Positions 56,692 to 64,000 of a stretch of DNA of 64,000 bases are shown piece by piece. The DNA comes from Skeletonema tropicum (Eukaryota; Bacillariophyta; Thalassiosirophyceae; Thalassiosirales; Thalassiosiraceae). The stretch's first letter is position 1, and each line of letters begins with the position of its first letter. Position numbers and translations under genes: made by a program. The stretch covers positions 372,001 through 436,000 of the forward strand of contig CM074148.1 of assembly GCA_037178625.1 (NCBI GenBank), written 5' to 3'. The notes under the pieces were generated by a model. It searched no databases and was not told the DNA's origin. It saw only the letters and a list, made by a program, of their open reading frames with translations.

Positions 56692-58086
56692 TCAGTACTC
56701 CAAACAATCATTCTCCTTCAACACTGCAAGCAATTCATCCCTCAACAATCCCTCCTCACCCTTTCTCTCACAAGGACAAGTAATAATCATATCCCTCGTG
56801 TCCACACCGGCCCTACTGCTACTACTACTACCACTCCCATCACCCTCCTCCACCACCATTTTACTCACCAACCCGCCACTCTCCTCCACAATCACAATTC
56901 CCGCAGCAACATCCCACCCATTCAAATCCCAACTAAAATACGAACTCAATTTCGATTGTGCCACCCATGCCATGGCCTGTGAGGCACATGCTACCATTCG
57001 TAATCCACGAACCTTGGTGGCAAGCGCTGTGACGGCCTTGGAGGAGGCGAGGAGGGTGGATTCTTTGCTGACGGGGAAACCAACGTTGATGAGTGATTGA
57101 TTTAGGATGGATGATCTTGGTGGTTCTTGTGATTGTGGTGGTTGGATTCGACGATTGTTGACATAGCATCCACGTCCTCTGACTGCCGAGGTCATTTCAC
57201 CAAGTGTTGGATTGAAAACAACGCCTGCGACTACTTCTGGTGATGCTGATGATGATGCTGATGTTGACGGCAATGCAACGACACCAATACTCATTGCATA
57301 AATTGGCAAACCTGCTTGAAAATTCGTTGTCCCGTCAATTGGATCCACAATGAATACCAGTCTATCTTCTTGTTCGTCATCGTTCAGATCTTCATTGCTA
57401 TGACTACTACTAGATAATGAACTTGCACCACCAAACAGCGCAGCCTTCAAGGCAGCACTACTAGACGCACTGCTATCAATACTACCACCATCACTATCAT
57501 CACCACTACCACTCAAATCTACATCCTCCTCACCCAAGAACAAATCACGTGGAAATTCCTCCAGTACAATCTCCCTGATGACCTGCTGACACCTCACATC
57601 ACTTTCCGTCACCAAATCTCGTACATTGGCCTTGGTAGATTGAACGGCTATTTGACCTGATGTGGCCAAGGCGATTTTGGAGGCGGCGTAGGCTGCTCGT
57701 TCGATTGTGTGGAGTACGTGTTGTAGATTGCGGGATGTTGGATAGGTGGAAGAGTCATCGTCGTCGAGTGTTGTGTAGATAAAGTTATCTTCAGAATCAG
57801 TGGCTGCGTCGTCAGCATGAGATCTAGTTGTTGATAGTGCTGTTAGCTTGTGTTTGTATGCCATGATGTGATGCTGTTGGATCCGATCATCGTTTCTTCG
57901 TTTCAGAGACAGAGAGACGAGCATTTGACGGTTCATGCGCAGCCGAGTTGGAGCAAGCAGTGATGGAAAGTGAAAGGCAGAGGACATAGTGACGACTGAA
58001 GATAACGTAATGATGGTCAGTATCGTTATTTTCATTGTCGCGGCGGCCCCTACAGAGGTGGCATGCAGTGGAGGATGAGTCTTCAT
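56692..58086 (-). CDS. Plastid-type inositol monophosphatase-like phosphatase, copy 1
   Basis: 464 residues from ATG 58086; an inner ATG at 58035 would give a tidier signal peptide (MKITILTIITLSSVV). The signal peptide ends at SSAF-HFPSLLAP, which matches the diatom ASAF plastid-import junction. IMPase motifs are complete: DLVTESD (157-163), GEED (185-188), DPIDGTTNF (248-256, metal-binding Asp residues) and NGWDVAAG (389-396). The family hydrolyses inositol or related phosphate monoesters with Mg2+; histidinol-phosphatase activity is also possible in plastid members. A Ser/Asp/Ala-rich stretch of ~58 residues between GEED and DPIDGT is longer than usual. A second copy is at 61444. Confidence 0.85.
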   Translation of the reverse strand: MKTHPPLHATSVGAAATMKITILTIITLSSVVTMSSAFHFPSLLAPTRLRMNRQMLVSLSLKRRNDDRIQQHHIMAYKHKLTALSTTRSHADDAATDSEDNFIYTTLDDDDSSTYPTSRNLQHVLHTIERAAYAASKIALATSGQIAVQSTKANVRDLVTESDVRCQQVIREIVLEEFPRDLFLGEEDVDLSGSGDDSDGGSIDSSASSSAALKAALFGGASSLSSSSHSNEDLNDDEQEDRLVFIVDPIDGTTNFQAGLPIYAMSIGVVALPSTSASSSASPEVVAGVVFNPTLGEMTSAVRGRGCYVNNRRIQPPQSQEPPRSSILNQSLINVGFPVSKESTLLASSKAVTALATKVRGLRMVACASQAMAWVAQSKLSSYFSWDLNGWDVAAGIVIVEESGGLVSKMVVEEGDGSGSSSSSRAGVDTRDMIITCPCERKGEEGLLRDELLAVLKENDCLEY

Positions 58087-58449
58087 GGTCACGGAATGTT
58101 GTGTGATGAATAGCTAGATAGAACGATAGATGTCATCATACGTCATGATTTGTGTTGTTGATAGATGTTGATGTTCGTTGGCTAGGCTTTTGATTCTATT
58201 GCGCACGATCTTGATTTTTAGTGCGCATTCCGCACATAATCGCGCACTCAAGTCCTACGGTAGGAACTAGTGGCTGACATACTGGGCTAAAAAAATTGTG
58301 CGCTGCTTTGAAGGGACGATACTGGCAATTTAATGATTAGGATTCAGCAGCTCGAATCAAATATGCATCCTAGTAACATTTAACAAAATTATTTATGTAT
58401 TCACAATCCCTGCTTGTTGTAGGCTAGGTAAATGGAGAGGAAGATCTGG

Positions 58450-59035
58450 TCACCTAACGTACGAGTCTGATAGGTTGAAGTTGTTGTTGAGGAGTGAGAA
58501 GACCCGTTCTGCAGCCCCTGGTGATGGCATCACAAGGGACAATAGCTGAGCTGCTTCCCAATAGTAACGCAAGCTGATATTGCAATTGCATTCATTTGAG
58601 CGACAGCCACAGTACCTGCAACTTTTATTCCTCCTAGAATTCTCGACAAGTTCAGCGTCAAGATTGAGATACTGCTGGTAGTGCCAAGACCAAGAGAGAA
58701 TAAAAAAATTAACGGAAATCTTAAAGTACGTCATGGTTGGCCCTCCAGGGGCGAAATTATCTACAATTATCTAGAGCAATGGCTGAGTGATCTTTGTTGT
58801 ATTCAAACTTGGAATGAGCCACTGCTACTTTCTGGCGATAAGTACTCCACCCATGCTTGAGCCTGTCAACAATATTATCCTCACCTTCCAGATTTAGTGC
58901 AGGGTGATGACGAAGCTTTTCCAACTTGGCCATGGCCTCATTACGACTGAGGTGCTTCGCAACAGCAGGATTAAAGATACTGGCGCCATCGAACAACTCA
59001 GTGGCAATGAACCCGTCACCTCCCTCGACAAACAA
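58450..59035 (-). pseudogene. hAT transposase C-terminal fragment
   Basis: Two minus-strand pieces remain. The upstream one (59035-58757) reads FIATELFDGASIFNPAVAKH and LRHHPALNLEGEDNIVDRL. The downstream one (58734-58450) has YYWEAAQLLSLVMPSPGAAE followed by RVFSLLNNNF, the hAT dimerisation domain. Between them sits the 79-bp dispersed repeat (58703-58781), which brings a stop. The N-terminal zinc finger and DDE core are absent from the 1-kb element, so it is non-autonomous. Confidence 0.8.
58703..58781 (+). repeat. 79-bp dispersed repeat inside the hAT fragment
   Basis: Identical over 79 bp to 60863-60941 (AAAAAATTAACGGAAATCTT to TTATCTAGAGCAATG). A diverged copy is at 34145-34232 in the opposite orientation. 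It splits the transposase frame. Confidence 0.85.
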
Positions 59036-59311
59036 GCGTTCATTGAAATACTCAATAGCTGGAGCAACAGCTGAAAGCTACGTCAAAGCTTCCCTCGGCT
59101 GGGGTGATGGTGTTGTCATTTGTCATGATTCATGATGAAAAAGGAGGGTAAGAGAAGAAAGGAAGAGCGAAATGGGAGGAAATAGGTCTGCTGGGGAAGA
59201 CAAGAATTTAGTGCGCGGCCGCACTGGCGCACTAGAATCAAAAGCCTATCGTTGGCGGACTTTTTAATTGAGATGGGTATCTTTTGACTGTCACATAAAA
59301 AATCACTCACC

Positions 59312-60156
59312 AGATACCAGGAAAGTACCAGGCACCAGAGAAGGAGTTTTGTGGTATCTTCTGTTCTAATGGTCCAATGAAGGCGATGAGTGTCGGAAAG
59401 CTCGCATCAAGATCTATGTACTTATCGGTTATCCATAGTCATAGTCTGCGGATTCAACAGACACATCGTCGCCCTTTCTGGTTCTGAGCAAAATGGGCAC
59501 AAAGCTTCTCAGCCTTTAACTTTGTATGTATTTATTCAAGGCTGACGGAGATGACTTATGTGGCTGGTGAGGAATTTCTTGATTCATGTTCATGTTAAAA
59601 TTTCGGGTATGCTTGCGTTTTAGAGAGAAAGGAAGGGTTACAACTAGCTAGCTATAGGAGCAGCAAGAGATGGGCTTGGAAGGGCTAGGGGAGGAGGATA
59701 GATATAGATGTAAATATTTGATGGAAATCAATCTCGATCTCGATGATCTCGAAACAACTTCTGGTGAACATCAGGCTTACTGGCTGCTTTCCGTGAAAGC
59801 ATCACGCGATGCCTTCCTGATCCGCCGCCAGCGGGGGCTCAGGCTCAGGCAGCTCTTCGACGCAGCCAAGTTCACTACGGATAGAGATGGGTATATATAT
59901 ATATAGTATATGCTACCTCTCGTGCAAATACTAGTATTTGTATATCTCGCCTGTATCCGTATATTCAGGCTTATTGGCACCCGCGTCCGCGTCAATATAT
60001 CCCGGGCTCTAATGAGCTGTGGTAGGAGAGACAACCCTATCCCGTGGTTCCGACTGCGACGCTGTTTGGTTCTGCCCTCGGCGTATGAGGACTCAATTTC
60101 AATCGATGGTTCAATGATGTCTAATATGTCTATGTAGCGTTAATGCAACATGTACT
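59312..60156. other. Intergenic, no supportable gene
   Basis: Past the end of the phosphatase-duplication homology. Short frames only (59670-59906 and its antisense), with no domain seen. Confidence 0.4.
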
Positions 60157-60262
60157 ATAAGACAGGCGCAAATAAAAAGAGCTAGAGGGTAATTTAAAAA
60201 TATCAAGCGCCAAACCTGCGAACAAAATTTACCCAAGCACATTTTGTTTGCGCCTGTCTTAT
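60157..60262. mobile_element. ~106-bp MITE, TAAGACAGGCGCAAA termini
   Basis: TAAGACAGGCGCAAA (60158-60172) and its exact complement (60247-60261) bound a non-coding insert; similarity continues loosely for four more bases. Flanks are TA-rich and the target duplication is unclear. Confidence 0.6.
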
Positions 60263-60459
60263 TTACCTAATTTCCTAAGTGATATGATATTATAGTTATG
60301 GTGGTTGATTGAGTGTGGGTGCGGTGGAGTTGTTGTTCGAGGATAGGTTCAAGCTCTTCCAGTAGGAAGAAGCTTGACTGTTTCATCAGTACCATAGCCC
60401 TTCATGTTTCCATCAGCGGAAATGGTTGTCGGCTCTTTTCTATTTATTTATTTTATGTT

Positions 60460-60617
60460 TTATGAAAAGAGCAGCCGCTACGGAAGTGCTGAAAGTTGAG
60501 AGGCATAGCTGTGACATATCGCGAGATCTTACAATGACTAATGTCCTCTCTTTTCTCGCATTGCCACAGCAGAGGTTTGGAGTGAAGGATCGTGAAGATG
60601 TAGAAAACGATATTTAG
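60460..60617 (+). pseudogene. Relic of an LRR gene 3' end
   Basis: Residues RAAATEVLK, then ISRDLTMTNVLSFLALPQQRF and GVKDREDVENDI-stop align with the AATTLQLALP, RDIVMNNLLPFLDLPSYTF and acidic tail of the LRR genes. The repeats and start are gone. It lies between the two phosphatase copies, so the LRR array once reached here. Confidence 0.6.
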
Positions 60618-60862
60618 CGAGTAAATCATTCCATCTACATCAATATATCGGCTCTAGGCTGACCATACTCTTTGCCATTAGAGGTGGAGCGTCTTTCTCA
60701 GCTTCCACTTCCAGTGCTAAATCGATCTAAGTAACTTTATCTACCATTCTTCGTCGAGAACATGTCGTTGGCATGTGTGTGTCTATCTCTCTTCAAAGCG
60801 AAGTAAGTAGCATGGAAAACACTGTTGGCTACTGATTTCTCACGAAGGCACGGGACTGGTGG

Positions 60863-60941
60863 AAAAAATTAACGGAAATCTTAAAGTACGTCATGGTTGG
60901 CCCTCCAGGGGCGAAATTATCTACAATTATCTAGAGCAATG
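60863..60941 (+). repeat. 79-bp dispersed repeat, second identical copy
   Basis: Same sequence as 58703-58781 in unrelated flanks (GGACTGGTGG on the left, TCACAAGTTAC on the right), 2,160 bp away. It proves an independent unit rather than part of the hAT element. Confidence 0.85.
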
Positions 60942-61101
60942 TCACAAGTTACTACCCTTCGAGTGTAATTAAGCAAATAACCAACAGTTTTTCCATCACC
61001 CCGGAATTAGCAAAGAGGCAGTGATATGAAATTCCAAACCAAGTAATGGTCTTTTTTCCCAGATCGCACTCCGAGCTGCGACACCTCAAACAGCCAGGAT
61101 T

Positions 61102-61174
61102 TGGCACGGGGGAGACTCGAACCCAAGACCCCGAACCAGAAGAGAGGCGGTGATACCACTACACAACACCACCC
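61102..61174 (-). other. tRNA-like (SINE-type) sequence with A and B boxes
   Basis: The reverse complement has TGTAGTGGTATCAC (A-box-like D arm) and GGGTTCGAGTCTC (B-box-like T arm) at tRNA spacing. The acceptor and anticodon stems do not pair well, so it is not a functional tRNA gene. A diverged second copy of the 5' half lies at ~61002-61045. It fits a tRNA-derived SINE or pseudogene. Confidence 0.45.
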
Positions 61175-61180
61175 CAGACC

Positions 61181-62972
61181 TTGATGAAACAAAGTGAAGG
61201 AAGAGGATCAACATGAAGATAGAGTTGGGGAATAATTTGATTTAGATCTAGGTAGTCTCCAATGGGGCAGGCTGAAAGAAAGCATTGACCATAGGCCTAT
61301 TTATGTTCTACTCAAATATACTTGTTAATAGCTTGTGAACTTTTAGGACTGTTCGAGCCCAAGCAAACAAAACGTAATGTTATCTCTTTCGGTTTGCAAG
61401 CTTCTGCTGCAAATCCGTTCAATATTTTTATCGACACCTCCTTTCAGTACTCCAAACAATCATTCTCCTTCAACACTGCAAGCAATTCATCCCTCAACAA
61501 TCCCTCCTCACCCTTTCTCTCACAAGGACAAGTAATAATCATATCCCTCGTGTCCACACCGGCCCTACTGCTACTACTACTACCACTCCCATCACCCTCC
61601 TCCACCACCATTTTACTCACCAACCCGCCACTCTCCTCCACAATCACAATTCCCGCAGCAACATCCCACCCATTCAAATCCCAACTAAAATACGAACTCA
61701 ATTTCGATTGTGCCACCCATGCCATGGCCTGTGAGGCACATGCTACCATTCGTAATCCACGAACCTTGGTGGCAAGCGCTGTGACGGCCTTGGAGGAGGC
61801 GAGGAGGGTGGATTCTTTGCTGACGGGGAAACCAACGTTGATGAGTGATTGATTTAGGATGGATGATCTTGGTGGTTCTTGTGATTGTGGTGGTTGGATT
61901 CGACGATTGTTGACATAGCATCCACGTCCTCTGACTGCCGCGGTCATTTCACCAAGTGTTGGATTGTACACAACCCCTGCGACTACTTCTGGTGATGATG
62001 ATGATGATGTTGGCAATGCAACGACACCAATACTCATTGCATAAATTGGCAAACCTGCTTGAAAATTCGTTGTCCCGTCAATTGGATCCACAATGAATAC
62101 CAGTCTATCTTCTTGTTCGTCATCGTTCAGATCTTCATTGCTATGACTACTACTAGATAATGAACTTGCACCACCAAACAGCGCAGCCTTCAAGGCAGCA
62201 CTACTAGACGCACTGCTATCAATACTACCACCATCACTATCATCACCACTACCACTCAAATCTACATCCTCCTCACCCAAGAACAAATCACGTGGAAATT
62301 CCTCCAGTACAATCTCCCTGATGACCTGCTGACACCTCACATCACTTTCCGTCACCAAATCTCGTACATTGGCCTTGGTAGATTGAACGGCTATTTGACC
62401 TGATGTGGCCAAGGCGATTTTGGAGGCGGCGTAGGCTGCTCGTTCGATTGTGTGGAGTACGTGTTGTAGATTGCGGGATGTTGGATAGGTGGAAGAGTCA
62501 TCGTCGTCGAGTGTTGTGTAGATAAAGTTATCTTCAGAATCAGTGGCTGCGTCGTCAGCATGAGATCTAGTTGTTGATAGTGCTGTTAGCTTGTGTTTGT
62601 ATGCCATGATGTGATGCTGTTGGATCCGATCATCGTTTCTTCGTTTCAGAGACAGAGAGACGAGCATTTGACGGTTCATGCGCAGCCGAGTTGGAGCAAG
62701 CAGTGATGGAAAGTGAAAGGCAGAGGACATAGTGACGACTGAAGATAACGTAATGATGGTCAGTATCGTTATTTTCATTGTCGCGGCGGCCCCTACAGAG
62801 GTGGCATGCAGTGGAGGATGAGTCTTCATGGTCACGGAATGTTGTGTGATGAATGTAGAATGAAGGAGTAGATAGATGTCATCATACACGTCATGATTTG
62901 TGTTGTTGATGTTCGTTGGCGGACTTTTTAATGAGATGGGTATCTTTTGACTGTCACATAAAAAATCACTCA
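61181..62972. repeat. Segmental duplication with the phosphatase gene, copy 2 (empty hAT site)
   Basis: Second copy of 56430-59311, lacking the hAT element. Left border follows ACCTTGATGAAACAAAG; right border is at AAAAAATCACTCA. Confidence 0.9.
61444..62829 (-). CDS. Plastid-type inositol monophosphatase-like phosphatase, copy 2
   Basis: 461 residues from ATG 62829; the leader, SSAF-HF junction and all four IMPase motifs are as in copy 1. It differs in a shorter Ser run (TSSSSSPEVV versus STSASSSASPEVV) and in VVYNPTLGEMTAAV versus VVFNPTLGEMTSAV, so both copies stay under coding constraint. The frame is open upstream to 63267 without a stop, but that extension is absent in copy 1, would bury the signal peptide, and contains a tandem LKR-x-E-type repeat, so I reject it as the start. 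Confidence 0.85.
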   Translation of the reverse strand: MKTHPPLHATSVGAAATMKITILTIITLSSVVTMSSAFHFPSLLAPTRLRMNRQMLVSLSLKRRNDDRIQQHHIMAYKHKLTALSTTRSHADDAATDSEDNFIYTTLDDDDSSTYPTSRNLQHVLHTIERAAYAASKIALATSGQIAVQSTKANVRDLVTESDVRCQQVIREIVLEEFPRDLFLGEEDVDLSGSGDDSDGGSIDSSASSSAALKAALFGGASSLSSSSHSNEDLNDDEQEDRLVFIVDPIDGTTNFQAGLPIYAMSIGVVALPTSSSSSPEVVAGVVYNPTLGEMTAAVRGRGCYVNNRRIQPPQSQEPPRSSILNQSLINVGFPVSKESTLLASSKAVTALATKVRGLRMVACASQAMAWVAQSKLSSYFSWDLNGWDVAAGIVIVEESGGLVSKMVVEEGDGSGSSSSSRAGVDTRDMIITCPCERKGEEGLLRDELLAVLKENDCLEY

Positions 62973-63627
62973 TCAAGTTTTTTTGTTTTAGTAGTTCAGA
63001 AATAATAGATCCACGCCACATCTTGAATGTCAACGTATCATCCTCATAATTACAGGCCACCATAGTGAAAATCTGAAGGGGATAAAACCATTTCCTTTCA
63101 GATTTGCATTCGCTACGTTTTAGCAAGCAAGTTAAAGCCACTTCATACGAGTCTATTCTCGTTCCAAAAAGCAAGCAAGGTAAGGCCAACATCAAAACTG
63201 AAATGGATAAAACCATACCCTTTCCAGATTCATGACGCTTCAGGTTTGCATTCGCTTCCAACAACAAGTTAGAGCCGCTTCGGAGCCTTCGTTCTCATAC
63301 CAACAAGAATAATTGTCCGTCAAGACCCATTTCGGGGGGGCTAGCGGACCAGCAGTCGAGCTGGTCCGGTCTAGTATCCATCTAACCACTTTATACTTCG
63401 TGTCATCCTCTCAATCAAAAGCAAAAGACAGAATCCATGACTGCCAAAATCTTCGCGCGAATACTGTTCATTATTTTAATGTTGCTCCTTTTCCATTATT
63501 CATTGGCATGATCATTCTCTCCCACTAGTCTTCAATCCTAATTTCCTCATTCTTCTCTTTCCTTCCACCATATTTTTGCCTTAGTGCTAAGTTGCACTTT
63601 GTCTTTCTGCTCCTCTTCCAGTTTGAC
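62973..63627. other. Intergenic with a short tandem repeat
   Basis: Around 63080-63260 a ~100-bp unit is roughly duplicated (GATAAAACCAT, TTTGCATTCGCT, AAGCAAG). A hairpin GGACCAGC/GCTGGTCC lies near 63350. No gene supportable. Confidence 0.4.
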
Positions 63628-64000
63628 CTACATTTCATCACCAGGCCATCGCGGTCTTCTTCCTCTTCCGAATGGGTGCCCTACTATTTCAAATGTGTAT
63701 GATGGCAGCTCAAGAAAAGGAAGGACATTATTCATCACCATATCTTGGGGCAAAGCTAACTCAAGTTCAAGTGTAGCTGCAGCCTCACCCAATATGCCTT
63801 GGTGCTCTGCTTTGTAGCGAATAATTTTGTGAATGACTGATCTAATCCATGTTCGTATCGCCTCAGCCTTTTCTCCATCGTCATATCCACCGGTATCGTA
63901 ATCCCATCCGCCAGCGCCTGCATTGGGAAGAATCTGATGGATTGAATCAATTTCTTCGTTCGTATCCTCTCTCCATTCCTCCAAATATAAAGCGGCGATG
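63628..64000 (-). CDS. BspA-type LRR protein (LRR4), C-terminal part, cut by window edge
   Basis: Reading from 64000 leftward, IAALYLEEWREDTNEEIDSI, then EAIRTWIRSVIHKIIRYKAE and NNVLPFLELPSYTF match the C-terminal third of LRR1-3, in opposite orientation. The LRR part lies outside the window. The tail is frameshifted: the DNA for a Glu-rich tail is present but is read as GRGRRPRWPGDEM, turning an acidic tail into a basic one. Confidence 0.8.
   Translation of the reverse strand, partial: IAALYLEEWREDTNEEIDSIHQILPNAGAGGWDYDTGGYDDGEKAEAIRTWIRSVIHKIIRYKAEHQGILGEAAATLELELALPQDMVMNNVLPFLELPSYTFEIVGHPFGRGRRPRWPGDEM

Larger units (their letters stand above)
58183..59248 (-). mobile_element. hAT-family DNA transposon remnant, 1,066 bp, 8-bp TSD
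   Basis: Left terminus TAGGCTTTTGATTCTA and right terminus its exact complement (16 bp), with TGCGC-rich subterminal repeats on both sides. The target duplication TCGTTGGC is perfect (58175-58182 and 59249-59256), the 8-bp size of hAT elements. The homologous duplicate at ~62920 has a single uninterrupted copy (GTTCGTTGGCGGAC), an empty site. Confidence 0.92.
56430..59311. repeat. Segmental duplication with the phosphatase gene, copy 1 (interrupted by hAT)
   Basis: Matches 61181-62972 from CTTGATGAAACAAAGTGAAG to CACATAAAAAATCACTCA, except for the hAT insertion 58183-59256. Other differences are a few substitutions and small indels near 57235 and 58100. Confidence 0.9.

Noticed and set aside
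56570..57100. 176-codon plus frame opposite the phosphatase (also 61322-61852)
   Set aside because: Antisense shadow of the conserved phosphatase coding sequence.
62830..63267. N-terminal 146-residue extension of phosphatase copy 2
   Set aside because: Absent from copy 1, lies in repeat-like DNA, and would place the signal peptide internally.

Overview
The window looks like nuclear DNA of a diatom, most likely a centric species. The evidence is short introns with GT-AG borders (GTAAGT/GTAAGA donors), a secreted Cys-rich protein with a Ser-Pro-Ser linker of diatom type, an enzyme whose leader has a signal peptide followed by a diatom-like SAF-HF plastid-targeting junction, BspA-type leucine-rich-repeat (LRR) genes in tandem, and a Ty1/copia fragment like the diatom CoDi elements. 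Nothing indicates a prokaryote: there are no operons and genes are far apart. The species call is inference.

Layout. (1) 1-5.6 kb: an OTU-family cysteine protease gene (minus strand) whose 5' end abuts a 13-copy array of a ~199-bp unit, then a dispersed AT-rich repeat and a GGA microsatellite. (2) 6.6-18.4 kb: two nearly identical 4.4-kb direct repeats, each with a spliced gene for a secreted Cys-rich modular protein, a 124-bp MITE and a decayed RGG-repeat sequence. A 5'-truncated non-LTR retrotransposon lies exactly between them with its poly(A) at one junction. (3) 18.4-30 kb: decayed DNA with few genes and a 3.4-kb inverted-repeat element around one small ORF. (4) 30.4-34.1 kb: a second, different non-LTR retrotransposon with RNase H, broken by one frameshift. 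(5) 35-41.2 kb: pseudogenes, one intact 411-codon ORF and a TIR element. (6) 41.2-56.2 kb: three full LRR genes separated by TIR elements (Tc1/mariner-like, CTAG-flanked and others) and by a copia element with an extra internal LTR. (7) 56.4-64 kb: two copies of a plastid-type inositol-monophosphatase-like gene, one followed by a hAT element with a clean 8-bp target duplication, then an LRR relic and a fourth LRR gene cut by the window edge.

The region reads as accessory, transposon-rich chromatin in which host gene families (LRR proteins, the Cys-rich secreted protein, the phosphatase) were multiplied by segmental duplication and then interrupted by transposons. Nested insertions give a relative chronology in several places. 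All protein names come from motifs read by eye; no database search was possible. Two near-identical segmental duplications could partly be haplotype or assembly artefacts.
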